From a virus: DNA of 34,794 nt. Of this stretch, positions 6,892 to 13,904 are shown in pieces. The DNA is taken from the IMG/VR virus record IMGVR_UViG_3300022538_000701, positions 1 to 34,794 of that record; one strand, written 5' to 3'. How positions within the stretch are numbered: the stretch's first letter is position 1; every line of letters starts with the position of its first letter. A program made the translations under genes and the position numbers. Under the pieces are notes generated by a model that was not told the origin of the DNA, searched no databases, and was given only the letters and a program-made list of their open reading frames with translations.

Positions 6892-8552
6892 TACGTTGCT
6901 CCTTGTAATCCTACTTTCTCGGTTATTCGTTCCACTATAGTTCGTGTAACTTCCTCCCCATCAAGGTAGATATGTATAATGCTCTGAATTGGCGTCCTGC
7001 CCCCCGCAGGCAAAATTACTTCGTGCCTGTGTACCATCGCCAAGCCCGTCTCGGCAACGACGCCGCCGTATTGGAACTTAGGGACTTCGCCTCGTTCCCT
7101 TACATGTTTCCGCATTGCTTCAATCCTACCCGGAGTGCCCACTGACAATGCCCAAGCTTCTCCGTAATATGCTATAAGGGAAGCGGCTAAACCACCCGCC
7201 CGTGCCATGTCAGCGTGATACTCTATCATTGCCTGATTTAGTTCCCTTTGTGCATCGGCTTGTGCATCCACCGCCGCCACCAACTTTTCTTGTTCCTCCC
7301 GTTGTGCTTTTATCTGTTCAAAATATGCCCTTGTGGATTCCACAAGTTCCAATGTTATGCCCTGCTTCTTGTAGTGAGCCTCTATATCAGCATAAAGAGC
7401 TATTAGCGTCTTTTCGTACATTGCCAGCATAGCCTCATATCGGTTCTCCTCACTGGCCAGCAGCTTATCACGTTCGGCAAGCACAGTATTATAATATTCC
7501 GAAAGACCAACCTCTCTTTGTTTTAATTCTGTATATTCTCTAGTTAGCTTCGTCTGCCTTTGCAGCTGCGTGATGCCCCAATAAACCATGCCCAAACCGT
7601 AGGCTAAAGCAATAAGCGGGGCGTAGGCTGCCACTACCGTTGCGACAAATGGGATGAGGGAAGCTGTTACCATGTGAATGCCTGCTGCCAATGATGGTAA
7701 CATTATGAGAAGCATCCCCATCGGTATCAGCATTATACCGACCCCACTGCCCACGAGCACAATCTTTTCATATAAGCCGGGGATAGCTTCCGTCAGCTCA
7801 CGAATCTTCACAATAACTGAGGTAATTTTAGTTACCAAACCTGTAACGACTGGAACTAGAATCTCGGCAATATCGTATTTAAGCCCCGATATAGCCTCCC
7901 GCATGCGGTGCATAGCGTCGTTGAATTTGGCGGCTTTGTCGGCGGCCTCTTGGTCAAACACAATGCCCAGTTCATGAGCTTCCTTCCTGAGTGCCTCGAT
8001 ACCCTCTCTACCTTCTGCCAATAAAGGTAAAAGCTGTGTCCCGGCTCTTCCAAAGATATCTTGGGCGGTGGCTGTCTTTAGTGTTTGGTCTTCCAAATCG
8101 GCTATTGCCATGGCAATCCTCATAAACTGCTCTTCGGGTTTTAATGCTAGCAATTCCTCAGCGCTTAGACCTATACGGTCAAAAGTCCTTATGTAAGTCG
8201 CCATCCCCTCAGAGGCATCCACAATAGTTTTTGACATCTTCTTGGCTGCCTTATCCACAACACTAAGGTCTGCCCCACTTATTTCTAGGGCGTGCCTCAA
8301 TTCTGATAGCGCTTCGGTGGCAAAGCCTGTGCGGAGTGCCATCTTTTGAACCTCGTCCCCCGCTTTGGCAAAGTGCTTTATGCTCATACCAAGCACCCCG
8401 ACAATAGCGCTACCGGCAGCAACCATAGCCATACCCGCCATCCTAAACTGCTTGCTCATATCTTTGGTATTGCCTGAGACGTTCTTCAGGGTCTGGCTGG
8501 CCTCGTCTTTGGCCTTTATTAGAACCGCAATGTTAGCCTGTCCATTTGGCAT
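6891..8552 (-). CDS. tail tape measure protein
   Basis: 553 residues. The N-terminal 230 residues are helical with Ala/Lys/Gln-rich segments (KAKDEASQTLKNVSGNTKDM) and phage tape-measure signatures such as FGRAGTQLLPLLAEG. Residues 262-325 hold long hydrophobic helices (VLVGSGVGIMLIPMGMLLIM), expected for membrane insertion during DNA ejection. A coiled coil follows at 330-450, and the C-terminus includes FQYGGVVAETGLAMVHRHEV. It lies immediately after the frameshifted chaperone pair. The length predicts a rather short siphovirus tail. Confidence 0.9.
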   Translation of the reverse strand: MPNGQANIAVLIKAKDEASQTLKNVSGNTKDMSKQFRMAGMAMVAAGSAIVGVLGMSIKHFAKAGDEVQKMALRTGFATEALSELRHALEISGADLSVVDKAAKKMSKTIVDASEGMATYIRTFDRIGLSAEELLALKPEEQFMRIAMAIADLEDQTLKTATAQDIFGRAGTQLLPLLAEGREGIEALRKEAHELGIVFDQEAADKAAKFNDAMHRMREAISGLKYDIAEILVPVVTGLVTKITSVIVKIRELTEAIPGLYEKIVLVGSGVGIMLIPMGMLLIMLPSLAAGIHMVTASLIPFVATVVAAYAPLIALAYGLGMVYWGITQLQRQTKLTREYTELKQREVGLSEYYNTVLAERDKLLASEENRYEAMLAMYEKTLIALYADIEAHYKKQGITLELVESTRAYFEQIKAQREEQEKLVAAVDAQADAQRELNQAMIEYHADMARAGGLAASLIAYYGEAWALSVGTPGRIEAMRKHVRERGEVPKFQYGGVVAETGLAMVHRHEVILPAGGRTPIQSIIHIYLDGEEVTRTIVERITEKVGLQGAT

Positions 8553-8555
8553 TTG

Positions 8556-9139
8556 CTATTTCCTTCCGCTAAACTTCCTCTCCGTATTTATGTAGCGGAT
8601 AATATCGTAAACAACATCCGCCGGGCATTCCATCAGTTCTTGGTAGCTCCAACCCATTTCCTTCATCACCATATAATTCACATATCCTTTGGGGGCTATA
8701 TGGGGGCTAACGCTATCCTTGTCCTTTCCACAGGCCTCAAGAAAGGCGTAAACCTCCTCATCAAAGTCTACCCTTTTGGGGATTGATTCCTTTTGTTTAC
8801 TTCCCTAACTAACTTGTCAGCTACATCCGGGTCAAGCTGCCTAATGTTAGCCTCGGTTATTGGAGCTATTTTTCCGTGCTCATCAGGGAAGTTCCAACCC
8901 ACGATATTTATGCGGAGCAGGACAATCTTTGCCGATGCAACTTCCTCCTCCTCGGCAGCCCTCACTTCCAACTTGGCCACCTGCCCTTCTTTGGTCGGCT
9001 TAATTTCCTTTAGCGCCACCTTCACATAGTGGGCTTGAAGTTCCTCCCTATCACCGAAATTCATGCGATGTTTGATGTCCACCCAAAAGCCACCGCCCAT
9101 TTCGATTCGGTCAACTTTAAGGAAAACTATTGGTTGCAT
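8556..9139 (-). CDS. tail assembly chaperone GT (product of -1 frameshift)
   Basis: The frame after the G stop is open from 8556 up through the slippery site and has no start codon of its own. Reading slips by -1 at C CCA AAA, replacing the terminal Gly with Arg and adding 72 residues that run VDFDEEVYAFLEACGKDKDS at the start and end KFSGRK, giving 194 residues in all. This matches the G/GT arrangement of lambda-like and many siphovirus tails, with GT recruiting the tape measure protein. The next gene is the tape measure. The identification rests on the seven-base motif, the correct frame, and the position. Confidence 0.8.
8768..9139 (-). CDS. tail assembly chaperone G (short, unshifted form)
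   Basis: 123 residues. It starts at MQPIVFLK and ends at KRNQSPKG. The protein is acidic in its middle (AAEEEEVASAKI). Similar small proteins sit between the major tail protein and the tape measure in siphoviruses and act as assembly chaperones. Most ribosomes should make this form and a small fraction should shift to GT. The stop codon lies three bases beyond the slippery heptamer, as commonly seen. Confidence 0.75.
   Translation of the reverse strand: MQPIVFLKVDRIEMGGGFWVDIKHRMNFGDREELQAHYVKVALKEIKPTKEGQVAKLEVRAAEEEEVASAKIVLLRINIVGWNFPDEHGKIAPITEANIRQLDPDVADKLVREVNKRNQSPKG
8774..8780 (-). promoter_or_regulatory. programmed -1 frameshift slippery heptamer C CCA AAA
   Basis: On the coding strand the heptamer CCCAAAA lies in the register X XXY YYZ relative to the G frame (codons TCC CCA AAA GGG TAG). 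Slipping back one base continues into the 72-codon open frame. The heptamer obeys the canonical rule. I did not verify a downstream pseudoknot, although the following sequence is GC-mixed. Confidence 0.8.
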
Positions 9140-9156
9140 TGTCCTATTGTCCTCCT

Positions 9157-10137
9157 TTACGGTAATGTAGTTATAGCATTAGTAACCGCAACTTCAAAGA
9201 GCGTGGTGTAATTAGTACCCTGCTGGGTCGACATAACGACCTCCACTACATCTTCCCCGTCTCGCTCTGATAAGGTTGCAAAATCAGTGTAAATGCCACA
9301 GAAGTCAAGGGTAAGCTTCTTTTTGATAGCGTCTGATATAACGCTCCCTTCAATCTCTAACCTAATTAGGCGTAATGTCTTCCCATCAAACAGCAATCTC
9401 TCTACTTCAGCCCCGGCGTTGAAGGCAAATGTCATCCGTAACTCAATCCCTTTAATCCCCTCTCCGTAAACAGAAAAGATAATCAAGCCATCGCCATACC
9501 GCTTCGCATACAATCCAGTGTTGATACTATAGGAGGCGGAAATTATGGAACTCGACTTTTCAGTAGTGCCGATTGTGCCCGTTTCATCGTCAATATACAG
9601 CTTTACCTGTTGGAAGGGAATGGATTCAACGGTTGGGGGGTCTATACTAGGGGTAAAAGTTACAGGCGTCATCTGGCGTCCGAAGATTTCTGCCCGCATC
9701 CTCATCGCCTCGTTCATTGCCCCGCTAATCTCAATCGCTCTGGCGAGGCAATACTCGGTCTCCCAAGCCTGAACATCATCACCGTATTCAATGGTAAAGC
9801 TATCAAATGCCCCCACCGCTACCATCGCCGGGGTGAACGTCCACAGCTTGCCTGTGGTATCCACCTCGCTCGGGCTCACGCTGCCCAGAATGCCCATATG
9901 GAGCAGGTAGAGAATCTGCTCAAATGTGGCATCACCTTCGAACGTCAGCTCAGCTAAATCAGCGACCTTGACGGAGCGACTGAACTCAGCCATTGTTCCT
10001 CGCTCCTCTACTGGACGGTGGATGGTGGGGCTTGACTTCATCGTAAGCCCCCCAAGCAGGGCGGCTGTGGCCGGAACCGCCGTACCCTTGTCGGTCTCCT
10101 TTCCAATCTGAATCTTTCGTAACGCTTTTATACCCAT
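9157..10137 (-). CDS. major tail tube protein
   Basis: 326 residues, beta-rich, without export signal. It begins MGIKALRKIQIGKETDKGTA and has phage tail-tube features: GKETDKGTAVPATA near the start, a central WTFTP segment, and alternating strands (YSINTGLYAKRYGDGLII). It is placed between the neck genes and the tail chaperones, the expected location. It is longer than many tube proteins, so it may carry an extra surface domain. Good AAAGGAG ribosome site. Confidence 0.75.
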   Translation of the reverse strand: MGIKALRKIQIGKETDKGTAVPATAALLGGLTMKSSPTIHRPVEERGTMAEFSRSVKVADLAELTFEGDATFEQILYLLHMGILGSVSPSEVDTTGKLWTFTPAMVAVGAFDSFTIEYGDDVQAWETEYCLARAIEISGAMNEAMRMRAEIFGRQMTPVTFTPSIDPPTVESIPFQQVKLYIDDETGTIGTTEKSSSIISASYSINTGLYAKRYGDGLIIFSVYGEGIKGIELRMTFAFNAGAEVERLLFDGKTLRLIRLEIEGSVISDAIKKKLTLDFCGIYTDFATLSERDGEDVVEVVMSTQQGTNYTTLFEVAVTNAITTLP

Positions 10138-10152
10138 AATCTTCTCCTTTCC

Positions 10153-10614
10153 TTATGTATTCTCGTATTTACTGAAACTCGCTATTAGTCTGGCGTCGCT
10201 TAAAAACGTCCCTTCCCGCCCATACATGGGCGTAAAATCCACACGGTCAAAGGTAATAACATAACCCAAGACCGTGCGTGCTCTTATTAGCAACTCAATC
10301 ATTGCCCTTATGTACCTGTAGAGCTTCCTTCGCAACTGTGCCGTGTCTTGGTCGCCAACAAAGCAGATTATGGATAATGTGTGGCTCGCCTGCATCCAAC
10401 CAGCCCCCTCGCCGATTATAGCGGTTGTGTCGCCAAGCACAAAGACCGAAGGATACTCAGGAATTGATGGTTGTTCGGCTATGTACCAGCCTTTTATATC
10501 ATCAAGCGCAAAGTCACCATATTCGGCATCCAATATATCCAGCTTGGCGACTATATTGGTTTCCAAATAGCCCTTAACAGCGTCTATTGCCCCTTCAATC
10601 AGTGCCAATGTCAT
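10153..10614 (-). CDS. tail terminator / neck protein
   Basis: 153 residues of alternating helix and strand. The middle contains PSVFVLGDTTAIIGEGAGWM, and the C-terminal half has a long helix (AQLRRKLYRYIRAMIELLIR). This resembles siphovirus tail terminator proteins that cap the tail before head joining. Its start overlaps the stop of the virion-morphogenesis gene (ATGA), and the tail tube gene follows. Confidence 0.55.
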   Translation of the reverse strand: MTLALIEGAIDAVKGYLETNIVAKLDILDAEYGDFALDDIKGWYIAEQPSIPEYPSVFVLGDTTAIIGEGAGWMQASHTLSIICFVGDQDTAQLRRKLYRYIRAMIELLIRARTVLGYVITFDRVDFTPMYGREGTFLSDARLIASFSKYENT

Positions 10615-11096
10615 TGAAACCTCTTCCCCGCCTGCTTTACCAAGTAACGGTGTATAATCTTGTGCATCCTTGTCTTTTGTTCCTCAGGTAGCATAATAAT
10701 GGGGCGGGCTGGCATAATGCCAGTGCCCTCCTGATGGAAGCGGGCATAGGGTAACGTAGTTCCCACCTGCATTTCCAAGGGCTTTATTACCTCTATAGTA
10801 TGCCCGGTCTTGCCTGCCAATGATTCCTTTAGCGCCCCGGTGCGCACCAATATATCCAAGGGGAAGCCACCTCGCTCCTTGCGTTCGATTGTGGTGGATG
10901 CTAACGGCTGCCAGCCACCCGCCCCGTAATCGCCTTGGCTTTCAAACTGGCGTTGCTCGCTTTCATGGAAGTCCTTGACTATCTCCCTAAAAGCTGCGCT
11001 TAAATCCTTGACGTCCTCGGCAAACCTGCTGAAGCCCCGGCTTACCTGCTCGTCGCCCAGCACCTTAAAAGTTAGCATAGGCTTGCCTTCTGCCAT
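10611..11096 (-). CDS. virion morphogenesis / tail completion protein (Mu gpG-like)
   Basis: 161 residues from the ATG at 11096. A longer upstream extension in the same frame is only the antisense-like shadow of the preceding connector gene, since it is Arg-rich and lacks a ribosome site. The protein has the virion-morphogenesis pattern: ESQGDYGAGGWQPLASTTIE, then ILVRTGALKESL, then YARFHQEGTG and PARPIIMLPE. In Mu-like phages this family completes the tail or neck. It has an AAGGATAAGG ribosome site. Confidence 0.75.
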   Translation of the reverse strand: MAEGKPMLTFKVLGDEQVSRGFSRFAEDVKDLSAAFREIVKDFHESEQRQFESQGDYGAGGWQPLASTTIERKERGGFPLDILVRTGALKESLAGKTGHTIEVIKPLEMQVGTTLPYARFHQEGTGIMPARPIIMLPEEQKTRMHKIIHRYLVKQAGKRFQ

Positions 11097-11097
11097 T

Positions 11098-11523
11098 TTA
11101 GAATACCTTATCCTTCCCAAACTTGGGCTCAGATTCATCTGGATGTTCAGTAAAAAACGAGCGGGGGTCGCCCGTCTGCGCCGCCGCCGGCAAATCACCC
11201 GTTCGCAGGCGGTCAAGCATCTTGTTGTAAATGTTCCACAACCGTTGTCCGTGTGGTGTCGCCCCCATACCCAACGCCTCAGGGAACATACCCATCTCCG
11301 CCATAGCCGCAGCCCCATGTGCGTTAAGACCCTTTAAGAAGGCGACAAACTGGCTGGGGCTTGTAACAGGCACAGATATGCTACGCCCCATCAGTACAGT
11401 ATCTATCTCCGCAGCCACTTGGTCGATTATCGCCTCAACCTGTGTATTTGTAGGTGTGCTGCTAACATTGTAGGTACGCTTTGGGTTCAATGCCTGCACA
11501 TCGGTTATGGTACAATATGTCAC
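11098..11523 (-). CDS. head-tail connector (gp6-like)
   Basis: 141 residues. The start MTYCTITDVQALNPKRTYN and the helical continuation (VEAIIDQVAAEIDTVLMGRS) are typical of gp6/gp15-type head-tail connectors. It lies between the repeat protein and the virion-morphogenesis protein, in the neck region. The acidic C-terminus has a Pro/Glu/Asp tail before FGKDKVF. Confidence 0.6.
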   Translation of the reverse strand: MTYCTITDVQALNPKRTYNVSSTPTNTQVEAIIDQVAAEIDTVLMGRSISVPVTSPSQFVAFLKGLNAHGAAAMAEMGMFPEALGMGATPHGQRLWNIYNKMLDRLRTGDLPAAAQTGDPRSFFTEHPDESEPKFGKDKVF

Positions 11524-11783
11524 TATGCCACCTCAGGTTCTTTAATGACCACTTCCTTCTCGGGTTCTTTAATGGCCACTTCCTTCTCGGGTTCTTTAAT
11601 GGTCACTGCCTTCTTGGGCTTTCTAATGGCCATTCCTTCCTTGGGTTTTCTAATGGTCACATGTACGTCTTCTGATTGGGCTACCAAGGTCATTGCCGCT
11701 TCCTCAACGGATGCGCCCCTCAAAGCCTTGACATCCTTCCCATCCAACTCAAGTGTGCCCGTAACACTTACTTTGACTTTCAT
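11523..11783 (-). CDS. small protein with tandem 9-residue repeats
   Basis: 86 residues. The first 43 form a small alpha-beta domain (MKVKVSVTGTLELDGKDVKA). The rest consists of five nine-residue repeats beginning Ile-Lys/Arg-Lys/Glu-Pro, for example IRKPKKAVT and IKEPEKEVA. The first two units are basic and the last three acidic. It resembles a PEVK-like extended linker. Function unknown; it may be a head or neck component by position. Confidence 0.6.
   Translation of the reverse strand: MKVKVSVTGTLELDGKDVKALRGASVEEAAMTLVAQSEDVHVTIRKPKEGMAIRKPKKAVTIKEPEKEVAIKEPEKEVVIKEPEVA
11526..11654 (-). repeat. tandem 27-bp coding repeat
   Basis: Five in-frame units (the last truncated to seven codons) encode the repeats of residues 44-86. 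The units at 11526-11600 are nearly identical and the earlier ones diverged, a sign of recent expansion by slippage at the gene end. Copy number is likely to vary between relatives. Confidence 0.75.
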
Positions 11784-11793
11784 TTTGCCTCCT

Positions 11794-12006
11794 TTACAGC
11801 ATACTTGCTATTCTTACGCTTTCAATTTCTATAGGGTTGCCATCAATATAATCTATGCGATAGGTTTGACCTACCATAAACACCCAGTGGCCATCAAACG
11901 CTAATTTAGTGCCATCATCAAAATACAGGTTTGTAGTGCTAACCCTTGCCGTTCCACCCTCATATTTATAATGTACGGCTGTTATTATTTTAGTCATAGT
12001 CTCCAT
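11794..12006 (-). CDS. hypothetical protein, 70 residues
   Basis: A small beta-rich protein (STTNLYFDDGTKLAFDGHWV, then FMVGQTYRIDYIDG). I recognise no family. A second ATG three codons in is also possible as the start. It lies just downstream of the capsid gene and its hairpin, and could be a head accessory protein by position. Confidence 0.5.
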   Translation of the reverse strand: METMTKIITAVHYKYEGGTARVSTTNLYFDDGTKLAFDGHWVFMVGQTYRIDYIDGNPIEIESVRIASML

Positions 12007-12043
12007 TATTATCTACCCTCCTTCGCCTCAAAAACTCCTGTAT

Positions 12044-12071
12044 GGGGGGGAGGAAATTGTGCCTCCCCCCC
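12044..12071 (-). terminator. GC-rich hairpin after the major capsid gene
   Basis: A perfect 10-bp inverted repeat, GGGGGGGAGG and CCTCCCCCCC, with an eight-base loop. It begins 26 bases past the capsid stop codon. A short T-rich stretch follows on the minus strand but not a long T run. It could be a partial terminator or an RNA-stabilising hairpin that lowers expression of the genes after the capsid. Confidence 0.5.
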
Positions 12072-12097
12072 GTAGTAGCAGTTCTTCAGACCCGGCT

Positions 12098-13021
12098 TTA
12101 TCCGCTATCAACTATCTTGACAGCAGTGCGTGGGTCGCCGTAGCCAACTTCGAACCTGTCATCCACGCCATAGAGGAACGTCTTGTTCTTAAATACATGC
12201 TCCCCTTTGGGGTCATCAAGGGCTACAAACTCGGGCGCTTTCCTCAACTGAAGGATGATTGGATTTACCTCCGCCTTGGTACAAAGTACATACCAATCCA
12301 AGACCTCAGCATCAACCCAAGGAGTGCTGATAATTTGATTGGGACTGAAGTACCCCGCCTCAACACGTGGCACACCCGCCACACCGGGCAGCAGGGCGGA
12401 GCGGATTAGTATCTCCATGTCAGCGGAGCAGACAATGGTGTCGGGTACTAGGTTCATTGCCTTGCCCCGGTCATCCTTAAACTTACGCATCTGGGCTATG
12501 GCAGCACCCAAGGCGGTTCTGATTTCAGCCTCAGCTCCCGAATAAGCTCCAGTGATTATATTCTCAATAGTGTCACTGTCGCCAATTTCTCGGGTAGTGT
12601 CAAAAAATGCAGTGCCGTCATAGGCTTTAAGCGTAGCGCCGTCATCCAACTGACTGAACACCTTTTCGTTAAAGAACTTAATCGCCCGGCGAGCCAGTCC
12701 CTTAACACGGGGGCGGTACAGACCATACTTGTCATCCTCAACGGTATCACGGTCTACTTCAAGGGTCGCCTCGTAGTGCTTGTTGGTAAGCGAGTAGTCG
12801 TAGGCAGGCAGACCGTACAATTTCCTGTGGTCTTTCCACTCACTCATTACGGGTACTGCACCCAGCCAAGCGTAAGATTCCTTATCGGTTATGCTGGTAA
12901 ACAGGGTAGATATCAGCTTGTACAGCCCGTCGGACTTGTCAAAGTCGCCTAGTTCCTTGATGAAGATAGCACGAAAACCTGTCAAAAGTCCCGCTAATAG
13001 GTCGCTTGTTACAGCAGGCAT
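12098..13021 (-). CDS. major capsid protein (Mu gpT-like)
   Basis: 307 residues. It begins MPAVTSDLLAGLLTGFRAIF and then YKLISTLFTSITDKESYAWL, matching the Mu-like major head protein family gpT. The rest includes EATLEVDRDTVEDDKYGLYR and a capsid-type C-terminal region. The gene has a strong AAAGGAG ribosome site, and a stable hairpin follows it. It lies after the protease/scaffold and decoration genes, the standard order. Confidence 0.85.
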   Translation of the reverse strand: MPAVTSDLLAGLLTGFRAIFIKELGDFDKSDGLYKLISTLFTSITDKESYAWLGAVPVMSEWKDHRKLYGLPAYDYSLTNKHYEATLEVDRDTVEDDKYGLYRPRVKGLARRAIKFFNEKVFSQLDDGATLKAYDGTAFFDTTREIGDSDTIENIITGAYSGAEAEIRTALGAAIAQMRKFKDDRGKAMNLVPDTIVCSADMEILIRSALLPGVAGVPRVEAGYFSPNQIISTPWVDAEVLDWYVLCTKAEVNPIILQLRKAPEFVALDDPKGEHVFKNKTFLYGVDDRFEVGYGDPRTAVKIVDSG

Positions 13022-13058
13022 ATTCTACTCCTTTCATCTCGTTTTATTTTGTGGTAGC

Positions 13059-13904
13059 TCATGGTTGCATTACCCAGCCCAAAAGCTTCAGATAAAATGA
13101 TGCCGTCCCAGCGCCCGCCGTGGTTTGGAGTCTATATTCTATCTTATGGTCATCGTCAAACTCAACAATCGCTATGGACTCGTGCGCTAAACCGGCAACT
13201 TGTGCGGAATTTCGTACCGTCTGCCAATCATTGACCTCTTCGCCCTTCTTACGAAGGCCAAGAGTAGGCGTTGCGCCAGCATCGATGACATACGTCTCTA
13301 GGATAACAGCGATTGCGCCAACGGGGACTGTTATGAGGGTATCGATGTCCAAGTCAGTCCATGGTAGGTCGTTCCCGTTTAATATCTCTCGGAGAACGGC
13401 TGTTGAGCGCTGGAGCTTCAGATATTTGATGGCCGAGTCCAGATGCTCCTTGGCAACAGAATCATCGGCAATCTGCTCCCCAGTGATAGCATCTTTGGTA
13501 AGTCCTCGTTGTCCAATGTCGACCCAACCGGAAGCCGCACCAATGTATTCAACGAGAATACCAACGGCAACATAGTTGGTGCTTGTGTCATCTACCGTTT
13601 GGTCGTCCCTGACGTACATCATCTGACCGACCATTGGTTGAGTGATGTCTGTGCAGACCAATTGGTGAACGCCTTCGGTATAGACCCGACACCACAAGTC
13701 GCCGTCGCTACCTAAAGCATTGTCTTTCTTTTCGTAGGCGATGCCTGCGAACTTATAGCCGGCAGTATCGGCGGCAGGTACAAGGTAACCGTCCGCATCG
13801 AGGCAGACCAAAGCGCCTTTATAGATTGTCTCCCCCGCACTCACCGGGAATGACTGGAACCCGCTTTCCTTACGGGTAACTTCCTTGTCAGCAGTTAAAC
13901 TCAT
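13059..13904 (-). CDS. head decoration protein (DUF2190-like N-terminus)
   Basis: 281 residues. The N-terminal 120 residues contain SAGETIYKGALVCLDADGYL and a beta-barrel-like pattern typical of capsid decoration (DUF2190-type) proteins. A second beta-rich domain occupies about 165-281 (LITVPVGAIAVILETYVIDA), perhaps a surface-exposed domain. The start overlaps the end of the protease gene (ATGA), and the capsid gene follows. Confidence 0.6.
   Translation of the reverse strand: MSLTADKEVTRKESGFQSFPVSAGETIYKGALVCLDADGYLVPAADTAGYKFAGIAYEKKDNALGSDGDLWCRVYTEGVHQLVCTDITQPMVGQMMYVRDDQTVDDTSTNYVAVGILVEYIGAASGWVDIGQRGLTKDAITGEQIADDSVAKEHLDSAIKYLKLQRSTAVLREILNGNDLPWTDLDIDTLITVPVGAIAVILETYVIDAGATPTLGLRKKGEEVNDWQTVRNSAQVAGLAHESIAIVEFDDDHKIEYRLQTTAGAGTASFYLKLLGWVMQP

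Noticed and set aside
11097-11318. An upstream extension of the virion morphogenesis gene
   Set aside because: The extra residues are Arg-rich out-of-frame translation of the connector gene, and the ATG at 11096 has the better ribosome site.
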